Notes: generated by a model from the sequence alone, not told the origin. Counted from the first letter of the stretch, positions 37,427 through 47,100 are shown. The stretch is 64,000 nucleotides of DNA from Maritimibacter sp. (GCA_002701395.1 NZVC01000030.1:1-64000); one strand, 5' to 3'. Made by a program: numbers and translations.

Positions 37427-37574
37427 CCGGGGCTCCGCCCGTTCGCCCCTTGAAAGGTCCATTGGACCTTTCGCCACCTTCGGTGGACCGGGGTCCGTTG
37501 CCGGGGCTCCGCCCGTTCGCCCCTCGAAAGGTCCACTGGACCTTTCGCCGCCTTCGGCGGACCGGGGCGAACCC
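37427..37574. repeat. Tandem repeat, two copies of about 74 bp
   Basis: Copy 1 starts at 37427 and copy 2 at 37501, both with CCGGGGCTCCGCCCGTTCGC. Each contains a palindrome GAAAGGTCCA-x-TGGACCTTTC and a hairpin of the type CCACC-TTC-GGTGG. In copy 2 the second hairpin reads CCGCC-TTC-GGCGG, a compensatory change that keeps the stem. A degraded partial copy precedes them (37401-37426). It fills most of the 313-bp gap between the YrhK-like gene and pheT. No gene is seen in it. Confidence 0.8.
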
Positions 37575-37639
37575 CTTCCGGTTCCCTCTCGATTTCGCTA
37601 AGGACGGCGCGACCGCATGACGAGGCAAGAGGCACGCCC

Positions 37640-40042
37640 ATGAAATTCACGATGTCCTGGCTGAAGGACCATCTCGACACCACCGCGTCGGTGGACGAGA
37701 TCGCCGAGACGCTGACCGACCTCGGGCTGGAAGTCGAAGAGGTGACGAACCCCCTCGACACGCTGAAGGGCTTTACCGTCGGCTTCGTGCAAGAGGCTGA
37801 GAAACACCCCGATGCCGACCGCCTTCGCGTCTGCAAGGTCGAGACCGCAGATGGCGTTCAGCAGATCATCTGCGGCGCCCCGAACGCGCGCGCCGGCATC
37901 CATGTCGTCGTGGCCCGGCCCGGCATGTACGTGCCCGGCATCGACACCACCATTCAGGTCGGCAAGATCCGCGGCATCGAAAGCCACGGCATGATGTGTT
38001 CGGAACGCGAGATGGAGCTGTCGGAAGAACACGACGGCATCATCGAACTGCCGGGCGAACCCGCCGTCGGCACCGAATTCGCCGACTGGCTGGCCGCCAA
38101 CCGGCCGCAGGTGGTCGATCCCGTGATCGAAATCGCGATCACCCCGAACCGTCAGGACGCGCTGGGCATCCGCGGCATCGCCCGCGATCTTGCCGCGCGC
38201 GGACTTGGCACGCTGAAGCCTTATACCGTCGAACCGGTCGCCGGCGCGTTCGAAAGCCCGATCAAGGTGACCATCGCCGACGATCTGAAGGACAAGGCCT
38301 GCCCGCATTTCATCGGCCGCGTGATCCGTGGTGTGAAGAACGGCCCCAGCCCCGACTGGCTGCAGGCCCGGCTGAAGGCCATCGGCCTGCGCCCGATCTC
38401 GGCGCTGGTGGACATCACCAACTTCTTCACCTTCGACCAGAACCGCCCGCTGCACGTCTTCGACGCCGACATCGTCAAGGGTGACCTCAACGTGCGCTGG
38501 GTCGACGCGCCGACCGAGTACGAGGGGCTGGACGACAAGACCTACACGGTCGAGCCGGGCATGATGGGGATCTACGACGACGAGGGCCTCGAAAGCATCG
38601 GCGGCTGCCTTGGCGGCGCCCATACCGGCTGCACCGAGGACACCGTGAACGTGTTCCTCGAAAGCGCCTACTGGGATCCGGTCACCATCGCCGCCACGGG
38701 CCGTAAACTGCGCCTGAACTCGGACGCCAAGTACCGGTTCGAACGCGGTGTCGATCCGGCCTTCACCCTGCCGGGGCTCGAGGCCGCGACGCGGATGATC
38801 CTGGACATCTGCGGCGGCGAGGCGTCCGAGGTGGTGCAGGACGGCGCACGGCTGCCGACCGACCGCGCCTACAAGCTCGATACCGACCGCGTCGCCAGCC
38901 TCGTTGGCATGGACATCCCGGCCGAAACGCAGCGCAAGACCCTTCAGGACCTTGGGTTCACGCTGAAGGACGGCATGGCGCACCCGCCGTCGTGGCGTCC
39001 CGACGTGAAGGGCGAAGCCGACCTCGTCGAAGAGGTCGCCCGCATCGCGTCGCTGACCAAGCTTGAAGGCCGCCCGATGCCGCGCCCGCAGGCCGGTGTG
39101 CCGAAGCCGGTGCTCACGGTCGCGCAACAGCGCGAACGGGCCGCCCGCCGCACCGCTGCGGCGCTGGGCTACAACGAATGCGTGACCTACTCGTTCATCG
39201 ATCAGGCCAGCGCGCAGCTGTTCGGCGGCGGCGATGACTCCACCCGGCTCGAAAACCCGATCAGTTCGGAAATGAGCCACATGCGCCCGGCGCTGCTGCC
39301 CGGCCTGCTGCAGGCCGCGGCCCGCAATCAGGCGCGCGGCTTCGCCGACATGGCCCTGTTCGAGATCGGCGCGGCCTTCCACGGCGGCGAACCCGGCGAA
39401 CAGCACCTGCTGCTGTCGGGGCTGCTGGTCGGCCACACCGGTCCCCGCGATGTGCACGGCGCCCGCCGTCCGGTCGACGTGTTCGACGTGAAGGCGGATG
39501 CCGAGGCGGTGCTGTCCGCCATCGGCGCGCCCGCCAAGGTGCAGATCCTGCGCGGCGCGCAGGGCTGGTGGCACCCGGGCCGGCACGGCAAGATCTGCCT
39601 TGGGCCCAAGAAGGTGCTGGGCGTCTTCGGCGAACCGCACCCGAAGGTGCTGCAGCAGATGGACGTGAAAGGCCCCGCGATGGCCTTCACCATCTGGCCC
39701 GCCGAGGTGCCGGTGAAACGCGCCACCGGCGCCACCCGCGCGGCGCTCGACATCAGCGACCTGCAGGCCGTGGAACGCGACTTCGCTTTCGTCGTCGACG
39801 CCGATGTCGAGGCGCTGACCCTCGTCAACGCGGCGGCCGGGGCCGACAAGGCGCTGATCGAGGACGTGCGCGTCTTCGACGAGTTCATCGGCGGCGCGCT
39901 GGGCGAGGGCAAGAAGTCCCTCGCGATCACGGTGCGCCTGCAGCCCACGGACCAGACGCTGACCGAAAAGGACATCGAGGCGATCGGCGCCAAAATTGTC
40001 GACAAGGTCACCAAAGCCACCGGCGGCACGCTGCGCAGCTGA
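37640..40042 (+). CDS. pheT: Phenylalanyl-tRNA synthetase beta subunit
   Basis: 800 residues, full length. N-terminal tRNA-binding (EMAP-like) domain about 39-150 (GKIRGIESHGMMCSEREM), B3/B4 editing domain about 215-390, B5 domain and core, and the C-terminal ferredoxin-like anticodon-binding domain (about 705-798). Forms the alpha2-beta2 enzyme with PheS. A strong terminator follows. Confidence 0.97.
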   Translation: MKFTMSWLKDHLDTTASVDEIAETLTDLGLEVEEVTNPLDTLKGFTVGFVQEAEKHPDADRLRVCKVETADGVQQIICGAPNARAGIHVVVARPGMYVPGIDTTIQVGKIRGIESHGMMCSEREMELSEEHDGIIELPGEPAVGTEFADWLAANRPQVVDPVIEIAITPNRQDALGIRGIARDLAARGLGTLKPYTVEPVAGAFESPIKVTIADDLKDKACPHFIGRVIRGVKNGPSPDWLQARLKAIGLRPISALVDITNFFTFDQNRPLHVFDADIVKGDLNVRWVDAPTEYEGLDDKTYTVEPGMMGIYDDEGLESIGGCLGGAHTGCTEDTVNVFLESAYWDPVTIAATGRKLRLNSDAKYRFERGVDPAFTLPGLEAATRMILDICGGEASEVVQDGARLPTDRAYKLDTDRVASLVGMDIPAETQRKTLQDLGFTLKDGMAHPPSWRPDVKGEADLVEEVARIASLTKLEGRPMPRPQAGVPKPVLTVAQQRERAARRTAAALGYNECVTYSFIDQASAQLFGGGDDSTRLENPISSEMSHMRPALLPGLLQAAARNQARGFADMALFEIGAAFHGGEPGEQHLLLSGLLVGHTGPRDVHGARRPVDVFDVKADAEAVLSAIGAPAKVQILRGAQGWWHPGRHGKICLGPKKVLGVFGEPHPKVLQQMDVKGPAMAFTIWPAEVPVKRATGATRAALDISDLQAVERDFAFVVDADVEALTLVNAAAGADKALIEDVRVFDEFIGGALGEGKKSLAITVRLQPTDQTLTEKDIEAIGAKIVDKVTKATGGTLRS

Positions 40043-40065
40043 TGCCCGACCGGACATGACGCAAC

Positions 40066-40100
40066 GGGGCCGTCGGGGAAGATCCCCGGCGGCCCCTTTG
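40066..40100 (+). terminator. Intrinsic terminator after pheT
   Basis: GGGGCCGTCGGGGA (40066-40079) pairs with TCCCCGGCGGCCCC (40083-40096), a 14-bp stem with one G-U pair and a 3-base loop, followed by TTTGT. Confidence 0.8.
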
Positions 40101-40273
40101 TCGTCCCGCCCCTGCTTCTTCTCTTCGGGAAATACCTCGGGGGAGCCGCGCAGCGCGCGGCGGGGGCAGCGCCCCCAAATCTCTACCCCTTGGCCTCTAT
40201 CCCCCGTCCGCACCGGCTTTGACATTCCCGCCCCGGGAAGCTAGCCCGCTTGCGAACCGCAATGGAGGACGCG

Positions 40274-40726
40274 ATGACGCTGAAGGTCTATCTCTCGGGC
40301 GAGATCCACACCGATTGGCGCGAACGGATCGTCGAGGGGGCGATAGGGCTGGATGTCAGCTTTGACGGCCCGGTGACCGATCACGGGGCCTCGGACGACT
40401 GCGGCGTCGCGATCCTCGGTGCCGAGCCGAACAAGTTCTGGCACGATCACAAGGGCGCACAGGTCAACGCGATCCGGACCCGCAAGGGGCTTGCGGACGC
40501 CGATGTCGTGGTGGTCCGGTTCGGCGACAAGTACAAGCAATGGAACGCGGCCTTCGACGCGGGCTATGCCGCCGCGCTGGGCAAGTCGCTGATCGTGCTG
40601 CACGGCCCCGACCACCAGCACGCTCTGAAAGAAGTCGACGCCGCCGCGCTCGTGGTGGCCGAGGATCCGCTTCAGGTGGTCGACATCCTTCGCTACGTCC
40701 TGACCGGCGCGCTGCCCGCGAGTTGA
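40274..40726 (+). CDS. YtoQ family protein
   Basis: 150 residues from the ATG at 40274, with GGAGG 5 bases upstream. Starts MTLKVYLSGEIHTDWRERI and contains LGAEPNKFWHDHKGAQVNAI and LADADVVVVRFGDKYKQWNA, the conserved pattern of YtoQ proteins. The fold resembles nucleoside 2-deoxyribosyltransferases; enzymatic function not established. Confidence 0.85.
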   Translation: MTLKVYLSGEIHTDWRERIVEGAIGLDVSFDGPVTDHGASDDCGVAILGAEPNKFWHDHKGAQVNAIRTRKGLADADVVVVRFGDKYKQWNAAFDAGYAAALGKSLIVLHGPDHQHALKEVDAAALVVAEDPLQVVDILRYVLTGALPAS

Positions 40727-40864
40727 CCCGACGCGCGTCGGCGCCTCCGTCTGCAACTTGACAGGTCTGTTGACGCAAGGGCATTCTTGATCCGCACCAA
40801 GTGAATTTTGACGGAGTCGCGGGGCGATCCGCTCCCGGCCCGGGTATTGGTTGGGAGGGGCCGG

Positions 40865-41164
40865 ATGGCTCGATTTGTCCTTATGGCGGCGCTGATCCTG
40901 CCGATTGCCGGCTGCGCCCAGTTCGTTTCCAGAAATTCAGAACCCGATCTGCGCTTTGGCATGGGCTACCGGGGAACCGACGATCCCTGTCGCCGCGTCG
41001 GCGCGACCCGCTACACGGCGCCCTATATCAACCGCGACGAGGATCTCGTGGGCTGCCCGGTCGATTTCGAGGGCCGCCCCGAGTTTCAGGAACGTCTGGG
41101 CGGGCGCGAGGTGACGCGGACGGACGACTGGGTGATCTACCGCGTGCCGCTGACGGGAGAGTGA
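40865..41164 (+). CDS. Small lipoprotein, function unknown
   Basis: 99 residues from the ATG at 40865. Lipobox LPIAGC with the modified cysteine near residue 17. The mature part has two further cysteines (DDPCRRVGATRY and DLVGCPVDFEGRPEF) and no recognised domain. Lies just upstream of the rpsM cluster, which in many relatives is preceded by adk instead. Confidence 0.65.
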   Translation: MARFVLMAALILPIAGCAQFVSRNSEPDLRFGMGYRGTDDPCRRVGATRYTAPYINRDEDLVGCPVDFEGRPEFQERLGGREVTRTDDWVIYRVPLTGE

Positions 41165-41278
41165 TCGTCGCCCGGCAATGACGGACGCAGAAATCGCTTC
41201 CGCTTCCGTATCCTGCCGGGGTAGAGTGCCCGAAAGGGCCGATCTGCGCTGCATCGCGGCTTGCGCGTGGCCAAGGTA

Positions 41279-41307
41279 TTGACCTTTCCTCACCAGCCCC
41301 TTATTCC
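41279..41307 (+). promoter_or_regulatory. Candidate promoter of the rpsM-rpsK-rpoA-rplQ cluster
   Basis: TTGACC (41279-41284), 17-base spacer, TATTCC (41302-41307). It leaves a leader of about 150 bases before rpsM, long enough for autogenous control. No other feature was seen in 41165-41462. Confidence 0.45.
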
Positions 41308-41462
41308 GCAGCGTCTCGACAGAGAATCGGCCGCAAGCCGGGGTCGCGCCCCGCTTACAGTCAACTTCGTATAGCAAAGACCCGCAGGCCCCAGTGTCCG
41401 CGGGTTCGCGTTGTGAAAAAAGGTTCTGGTATTACGGAACCGCAACTGAAAAGGACATATAC

Positions 41463-41831
41463 GTGGCACGTATCGCCGGCGTTAACATCCCGACATCCAA
41501 GCGCGTTCCGATCGCGCTTACCTACATCCACGGTATCGGCCCCGCAGTCGCGAAAAGCATCTGCGAAGCCATTGGCATCGATTCCACCCGCCGCGTCAAC
41601 GAACTGTCCGACGCCGAAGTGCTGCAGATCCGCGAGCACATCGACGCCAACGTGACGGTCGAGGGCGACCTGCGCCGTGAAGTGCAGATGAACATCAAGC
41701 GCCTGATGGACCTTGGCTGCTACCGCGGTCTGCGCCATCGCCGCAACCTGCCCGTGCGCGGTCAGCGCACCCATACCAACGCCCGTACCCGCAAGGGCCC
41801 GGCGAAGCCGATTGCCGGCAAGAAGAAGTAA
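41463..41831 (+). CDS. rpsM: 30S ribosomal protein S13
   Basis: 122 residues from GTG at 41463 with AAAAGGACA upstream; product (V/M)[19 protein letters not shown] is the S13 start. C-terminal basic tail [20 protein letters not shown] contacts tRNA in the small subunit head. First gene of the alpha-type operon, followed after 15 bases by rpsK. Confidence 0.98.
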   Translation: MARIAGVNIPTSKRVPIALTYIHGIGPAVAKSICEAIGIDSTRRVNELSDAEVLQIREHIDANVTVEGDLRREVQMNIKRLMDLGCYRGLRHRRNLPVRGQRTHTNARTRKGPAKPIAGKKK

Positions 41832-41846
41832 GGGAGAGCAGGAACA

Positions 41847-42236
41847 ATGGCACGCGATCGTCGCGCTCCGAAGCGCAAGGTATCCAAGAACATCGCCGCT
41901 GGTGTCGCTCATGTGAACTCCAGCTTCAACAACACCAAGATCCTGATCTCCGACGTGCAGGGCAACGCGATCTCGTGGTCGTCCGCCGGCACGATGGGCT
42001 TCAAGGGTTCGCGCAAATCGACTCCTTACGCCGCCCAGATGGCCGCCGAGGATGCTGGCCGCAAGGCGCAGGAACACGGCGTGAAAACGCTGGAAGTCGA
42101 AGTGCAGGGCCCCGGTTCGGGCCGTGAAAGCGCGCTGCGCGCGCTGGCTGCCGCCGGCTTCAACATCACGTCGATCCGCGACGTGACGCCGATTGCGCAC
42201 AACGGCTGTCGTCCGCCGAAGCGTCGCCGCGTCTGA
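41847..42236 (+). CDS. rpsK: 30S ribosomal protein S11
   Basis: 129 residues, standard length. Conserved stretches [35 protein letters not shown] and the end [18 protein letters not shown]. Forms part of the small subunit platform. GGGAGAG precedes the ATG. Confidence 0.98.
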   Translation: MARDRRAPKRKVSKNIAAGVAHVNSSFNNTKILISDVQGNAISWSSAGTMGFKGSRKSTPYAAQMAAEDAGRKAQEHGVKTLEVEVQGPGSGRESALRALAAAGFNITSIRDVTPIAHNGCRPPKRRRV

Positions 42237-42357
42237 TCGGGGATCGCCAACTATCACGGGCTGCGCAGACCCCCGCGCGGCCCGTTAAGTCGTTTTTACC
42301 TCGGGAGTCGTCCGCCACGGGTCATAGGGCGGAGGGCAGGAATGGAGGCCGCACAGC

Positions 42358-43374
42358 ATGATCCATAAGAACTGGCAGGAACTGATCAAACCGACGCAGC
42401 TTGACGTCAAGCCGGGCAACGACCCTGCGCGTCAGGCCACCGTCATCGCCGAACCGCTGGAACGCGGCTTCGGTCTGACGCTGGGCAACGCGCTGCGCCG
42501 CGTGCTGCTGTCGTCGCTTCAGGGCGCCGCGATCACCAGCGTCCAGATCGACAACGTCCTGCACGAATTCTCGTCCATCGCCGGCGTCCGCGAGGACGTG
42601 ACCGACGTGGTCCTGAACCTTAAAGGTGTCGCGATCCGCATGGATGTCGAGGGGCCGAAGCGTCTTTCGATCTCTGCCAAGGGGCCGATGGTCGTCACCG
42701 CCGGTGACATCTCGGAATCCGCGGGCATCGAGATCCTGAACAAGGATCACGTCATCTGTCACCTCGACGACGGCGCGAACCTGTTCATGGAACTGACCGT
42801 GAGCACCGGCAAGGGCTATGTCTCGGCCGACAAGAACCGCCCGGAAGACGCGCCCATCGGCCTGATGCCGATCGACGCGATCTATTCGCCGGTCAAGCGC
42901 GTGTCCTACGACGTGCAGCCGACCCGCGAAGGTCAGGTGCTGGACTATGACAAGCTGACCCTGAAGATCGAAACCGACGGTTCGATCTCGCCGGATGATG
43001 CGGTGGCCTTCGCTGCCCGTATTCTGCAGGACCAGCTGTCGATCTTCGTGAACTTCGAAGAACCCGAAGCCGCCGGCCGCGCCGACGAGGACGAAGGCCT
43101 GGAGTTCAACCCGCTGCTGCTGAAGAAGGTCGACGAGCTCGAGCTGTCGGTCCGTTCGGCGAACTGCTTGAAGAACGACAACATCGTCTACATTGGCGAC
43201 CTGATTCAGAAGACCGAAGCCGAGATGCTCCGCACCCCGAACTTCGGCCGCAAGTCGCTGAACGAGATCAAAGAAGTGCTTTCGGGCATGGGTCTGCACC
43301 TTGGCATGGATGTCGAGGAATGGCCGCCCGAGAACATCGAGGATCTGGCGAAGAAATTCGAAGACCAGTTCTAA
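42358..43374 (+). CDS. rpoA: RNA polymerase alpha subunit
   Basis: 338 residues. N-terminal assembly domain (about 1-235) with [19 protein letters not shown] and the second dimerisation half; linker near 236-255; C-terminal domain with the DNA and activator contact motif [13 protein letters not shown] near 300. Standard place between rpsK and rplQ. Confidence 0.98.
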   Translation: MIHKNWQELIKPTQLDVKPGNDPARQATVIAEPLERGFGLTLGNALRRVLLSSLQGAAITSVQIDNVLHEFSSIAGVREDVTDVVLNLKGVAIRMDVEGPKRLSISAKGPMVVTAGDISESAGIEILNKDHVICHLDDGANLFMELTVSTGKGYVSADKNRPEDAPIGLMPIDAIYSPVKRVSYDVQPTREGQVLDYDKLTLKIETDGSISPDDAVAFAARILQDQLSIFVNFEEPEAAGRADEDEGLEFNPLLLKKVDELELSVRSANCLKNDNIVYIGDLIQKTEAEMLRTPNFGRKSLNEIKEVLSGMGLHLGMDVEEWPPENIEDLAKKFEDQF

Positions 43375-43384
43375 GGTCTTCGAT

Positions 43385-43475
43385 GGGGTGCGCAGTGAAT
43401 GCGCCCCCTACAATACCGGCACCGCACGTGCCGACGGCCCCGTAGGGTGCGCATTCATGCGCACCGCATACGAGC
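43385..43475. repeat. REP-like repeat between rpoA and rplQ
   Basis: The 199-bp gap holds two related modules: GGGTGCGCAGTGAATGCGCC (43386-43405) and GTAGGGTGCGCATTCATGCG (43443-43462). The second continues to CACC and is a near-perfect dyad centred on ATTCAT. Such GGGTGCGCATTCATGCGCACC elements look like dispersed intergenic repeats. No gene seen. Confidence 0.55.
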
Positions 43476-43573
43476 CACCCCGGGCACAACGCCCCAAGGA
43501 GAACCGGGAGACACGCATCCCCGGTCGGACAAAGCAAAACCGCCCGTAGAGGGCACGAAATGGAGAAAGACCC

Positions 43574-43990
43574 ATGCGTCACGCACGCGGCTACCGCCGC
43601 CTGAACCGCACCCACGAACACCGCAAGGCGCTGTTCGCGAACATGGCCGGCTCGCTGATCGAGCACGAGCAGATCAAGACGACCCTGCCGAAAGCCAAAG
43701 AACTCAAGCGTATCGCCGACAAGCTGATCACGCTTGCCAAGCGCGGCGACCTGCACGCCCGCCGTCAGGCCGCGTCGCAGCTGAAGCAGGACGCCTATGT
43801 CGCGAAACTGTTCGAGATCCTCGGCCCGCGCTACGCCGAGCGTAGCGGCGGCTACACCCGCGTCCTGAAAGCCGGCTTCCGCTATGGCGACATGGCGCCG
43901 ATGGCGATCATCGAGTTCGTCGACCGCGACCTCGACGCCAAGGGCAAGGCCGACAAGGAACGCGTCGCTGCGGAAGAAGCCGCCGAGTAA
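43574..43990 (+). CDS. rplQ: 50S ribosomal protein L17
   Basis: 138 residues starting [20 protein letters not shown], the L17 signature, then [22 protein letters not shown] and [23 protein letters not shown] precedes the ATG. Last gene of the cluster; terminator follows. Confidence 0.98.
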   Translation: MRHARGYRRLNRTHEHRKALFANMAGSLIEHEQIKTTLPKAKELKRIADKLITLAKRGDLHARRQAASQLKQDAYVAKLFEILGPRYAERSGGYTRVLKAGFRYGDMAPMAIIEFVDRDLDAKGKADKERVAAEEAAE

Positions 43991-44039
43991 TCGGTGCTTC
44001 CGACCGCCGCGGACCCGTCAGACGGTTCCGGACAATAGA

Positions 44040-44068
44040 AAGGCCGCCCCGTGGGGCGGCCTTGTTCG
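44040..44068 (+). terminator. Intrinsic terminator after rplQ
   Basis: AAGGCCGCCCC (44040-44050) pairs with GGGGCGGCCTT (44053-44063), an 11-bp stem, followed by GTTCGTT. It may serve the convergent Hint gene as well. Confidence 0.75.
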
Positions 44069-44085
44069 TTTCGGACCTGTGGCAA

Positions 44086-44997
44086 TCAGGCGCTTAGAAC
44101 CGCGTCTTCCTCCGCGATCCCAAGCCGGTCTCGCAGGTCCTGCGGCAGCAACCGGGCGGACGCGATACGCGTGGCCGGGTGCTCGGGTACGATCCGGTCG
44201 GGTCCGACCAAGGCGGCATATTCGGCGTAGTTGTCGAACGCTCTCCGCCCAGCGGCATCGATAAACGTCTCGCACGGGGCGCCTTCGGCCAGAATGACTT
44301 CGTGATCCGGCGTCTCGACATGGTAGACGGTCAATGTCTGCGGCAGCTGCGAACGCGGTACGGCAACGATGCTGTCGCCGTTCACCAAAGCCCCGGCCTG
44401 CACCAGCAGTCCGTCGATCAGCAGCGCATGGTCCGACGTCACCATCAGATCGCGCAGCGGCAGCCCGTTGCCAAGCGCCCCCTTGCAAAGCCGCACCAAC
44501 CCGACATCGGAAAACCGCTGCCGCAGGGTCTGCCGCCCGACCCAGAGCACCGGAACCTCCTGCCCTTCGGCCGTTTGCACCCGGTCGCCCGGCACCAGCG
44601 TCTCGACCGCAACCGGACCGGACGGGGTCGCGATCGCGCTTCCGGGGCCAAAGCAGAAAGTGTAGGGCGTCGACGTGTCAGAGGTCAGCGTCTCGCCGCC
44701 CGTGTACAGGACGTCGGAATACACGTACATCGCGCCGACTCCGCCCGAGGCTTGAACGATGACGCCGCCATCACTGGTGAGACCGCGTACGACATAATCA
44801 TAGTCTCCGCCGAAGTTCCCGCGGGACAAAGAGATATGGTCGTCGATGTTGGTCTGATCGTCGGCGTCATTCCCGTCACGCGTATCGGACAGGATGAAGG
44901 TGCCACCCGACTGGCCGATCTGCGTGTCGATCGTAATCGTGTCTCCGGGCGTGCCGGTAAACGTATATCCATACAAATAGCTCTGGGTCGCGGGCAT
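44086..44997 (-). CDS. Hint (hedgehog/intein-type) domain protein
   Basis: 303 residues from the ATG at 44997, with AGGAG upstream in minus reading. The N-terminal 125 residues are an acidic beta-rich region (DTRDGNDADDQTNIDDHIS) like those of secreted RTX-related proteins. Then a Hint domain begins at CFGPGSAIATPSGPVAVETL (the splicing-type cysteine and block A), with DRVQTAEGQEVPVLWVGRQT and LMVTSDHALLIDG (the TxxH block). Rhodobacterales carry many such stand-alone Hint proteins; their role is not established. Self-cleavage at the cysteine is possible. Confidence 0.85.
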   Translation of the reverse strand: MPATQSYLYGYTFTGTPGDTITIDTQIGQSGGTFILSDTRDGNDADDQTNIDDHISLSRGNFGGDYDYVVRGLTSDGGVIVQASGGVGAMYVYSDVLYTGGETLTSDTSTPYTFCFGPGSAIATPSGPVAVETLVPGDRVQTAEGQEVPVLWVGRQTLRQRFSDVGLVRLCKGALGNGLPLRDLMVTSDHALLIDGLLVQAGALVNGDSIVAVPRSQLPQTLTVYHVETPDHEVILAEGAPCETFIDAAGRRAFDNYAEYAALVGPDRIVPEHPATRIASARLLPQDLRDRLGIAEEDAVLSA

Positions 44998-45185
44998 GTG
45001 TTCTCCTATCATGCGGTTTAATTGAGTTGTTAATCATGGAGTCTGATAAAAAAGTTCAACCTTTTGTTTCCACTTTGGAAACTCGGCATCGGGTGCCTCG
45101 GGGCTCCGCATCGGTTCCCCGCCTCGCGTCTTCGCCGTCGGCTATACCCATTGGTGTTCGCCCGCCGAGCCGCTAGATACTGCCC

Positions 45186-46499
45186 ATGGCCGACCTCTTC
45201 GACTCTCCTTCCGACGACGCCGCCGCGACCCAGGCGCACCGCCCTCTGGCCGACCGGCTACGGCCGCGCGCCCTGTCCGAGGTGATCGGCCAGCAGCAGG
45301 TGCTGGGCCCCGAGGCGCCGCTGGGCGTGATGCTAGAGGCCGGCGCCTTGTCGTCGCTGGTGTTCTGGGGGCCTCCGGGCGTCGGCAAGACCACCATCGC
45401 GCGGTTGCTTGCGAACGAGACCGACCTGCACTTCGTCCAGATCAGCGCGATCTTCTCGGGCGTCGCCGAGCTGAAGAAGGTCTTCGAAGAGGCAAAGCTG
45501 CGCCGCCGCACCGGGCGGGGCACGTTGTTGTTCGTCGACGAGATCCACAGGTTCAACAAGTCGCAGCAGGACAGTTTCCTGCCGCACATGGAGGACGGGA
45601 CGATCCTGCTGGTGGGCGCCACCACAGAAAACCCGTCGTTCGAACTGAACGCCGCGCTTTTGTCCCGCAGTCAGGTTCTGGTGCTGGAGCGGCTGTCGCT
45701 GGCGGATCTCGAGCGGCTGGTGCAGCGGGCCGAAAAGGAAGTGGACCGTGCCCTGCCGCTGACCGGCGAGGCGCGCGAACAGTTGTTAGAGATGGCCGAC
45801 GGCGACGGGCGCGCCTTGCTGAACCTTGTCGAGCAGGTGATGGCATGGCGGACCGAGCGGCCGCTGGACCCCGCCGCGCTGACGTCGCGCCTTCAGAAGC
45901 GAGCGGCGCAGTACGACAAGTCGGGCGATGCGCACTACAACCTGATCTCGGCGCTGCACAAATCGGTGCGTGGGTCTGATCCGGACGCGGCGATGTACTG
46001 GTACACGCGGATGCTGGCCGGGGGCGAGGACCCGCGGTATCTGGCGCGCCGGTTCACCCGCATGGCGGTCGAAGACATCGGGCTTGCCGATCCGCAGGCG
46101 CAGCGGGTCTGCCTTGATGCGTGGGAGACCTACGAACGGCTCGGCTCGCCCGAAGGCGAACTCGCGCTGGCGCAGGCGGTGATCTATCTCGCGCTGGCGC
46201 CCAAGTCGAACGCCGGATACGCGGCGTATAAGGCAGCGGTCGTCGCGGCGAAGAAGACCGGGTCAGAACCGCCGCCCAAGCATATCCTGAACGCGCCGAC
46301 ACGGCTGATGAAGGAACAGGGCTACGGCGACGGCTATGCCTATGATCACGATCAGGAAGACGCGTTCTCGGGGCAGAATTACTTTCCCGACGGGATGAAG
46401 CGCGGCGTCTACTACGTGCCGGTCGAACGCGGGTTCGAACGCGAACTGAAGAAGCGGGTCGACTATTTCGCGGGTCTGCGGTCCAAGCGGAACGGCTGA
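45186..46499 (+). CDS. rarA: Replication-associated recombination protein A (RarA/MgsA)
   Basis: 437 residues. AAA+ ATPase with RPRALSEVIGQQQVLG, Walker A GPPGVGKTTIA near 62, Walker B LLFVDEIHRFNKSQQD and sensor 1 GATTENPSFELN. The C-terminal tetramerisation domain carries KSNAGYAAYKAA and the GYAYDHDQEDAFSGQNYFPD motif typical of RarA. Acts at stalled replication forks. Convergent with recR, 4 bases apart. Confidence 0.95.
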   Translation: MADLFDSPSDDAAATQAHRPLADRLRPRALSEVIGQQQVLGPEAPLGVMLEAGALSSLVFWGPPGVGKTTIARLLANETDLHFVQISAIFSGVAELKKVFEEAKLRRRTGRGTLLFVDEIHRFNKSQQDSFLPHMEDGTILLVGATTENPSFELNAALLSRSQVLVLERLSLADLERLVQRAEKEVDRALPLTGEAREQLLEMADGDGRALLNLVEQVMAWRTERPLDPAALTSRLQKRAAQYDKSGDAHYNLISALHKSVRGSDPDAAMYWYTRMLAGGEDPRYLARRFTRMAVEDIGLADPQAQRVCLDAWETYERLGSPEGELALAQAVIYLALAPKSNAGYAAYKAAVVAAKKTGSEPPPKHILNAPTRLMKEQGYGDGYAYDHDQEDAFSGQNYFPDGMKRGVYYVPVERGFERELKKRVDYFAGLRSKRNG

Positions 46500-46503
46500 C
46501 GCG

Positions 46504-47100
46504 TCACAGGCTTTTGCGCGCCCGCAGCGCGGCAGTGATCGTGCCGTCGTCAAGATAGTCCAACTCTCCGCCGATCGGCACCCCCTGCGCCAGCGAGGTG
46601 ACATTCACCCGCCCGTCCAACTGGTCGGCGATGTAATGCGCGGTGGTCTGGCCGTCGATCGTGGCGTTCAGCGCAAGGATGACTTCGGTGATGCCTTCGG
46701 ACGTCACGCGGTCGATCAGCTTCGGAATCCGAAGCTCCTCCGGCCCGACAGCATCCAGTGCCGACAGGGTGCCGCCCAGAACGTGATACCGGCCCTTGAA
46801 CACGTTCGACCGTTCCATCGCCCACAGGTCCGCGACGTCCTCGACCACGCACAACTCGCCATTGGCGCGCTTTTCCGATGTACAGATCGGGCAGACGTCG
46901 CCGGTCGAGATATTGCCGCAGTTCAGGCATTCGCGCGCGGTCTGCGCGACGGCCTGCATCGCCTCGGCCAGCGGGTTCATCAGAAGGCCGCGTTTCTTGA
47001 TCAGGTGCAGAACGGCACGGCGCGCGGACCGGGGGCCAAGCCCCGGAAGCTTGGCCATCATCTCGATCAGGGCTTCGATTTCACGGGGTGCGTCGGACAT
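46504..47100 (-). CDS. recR: Recombination protein RecR
   Basis: 198 residues from the ATG at 47100, the normal length. Helix-hairpin-helix [16 protein letters not shown], four-cysteine zinc finger [16 protein letters not shown], and Toprim domain with [14 protein letters not shown] and [20 protein letters not shown]. Works with RecO and RecF in gap repair. In many proteobacteria it follows dnaX and ybaB; here a gene on the other strand separates them. Confidence 0.96.
   Translation of the reverse strand: MSDAPREIEALIEMMAKLPGLGPRSARRAVLHLIKKRGLLMNPLAEAMQAVAQTARECLNCGNISTGDVCPICTSEKRANGELCVVEDVADLWAMERSNVFKGRYHVLGGTLSALDAVGPEELRIPKLIDRVTSEGITEVILALNATIDGQTTAHYIADQLDGRVNVTSLAQGVPIGGELDYLDDGTITAALRARKSL

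Noticed and set aside
37378..37628. Small frames across the pheS-pheT repeat
   Set aside because: Low-complexity Pro/Arg products created by the tandem hairpin repeat, no start signals.
37598..40225. 875-codon minus-strand open frame opposite pheT
   Set aside because: Shadow frame typical of GC-rich genes; pheT on the plus strand has full family motifs.
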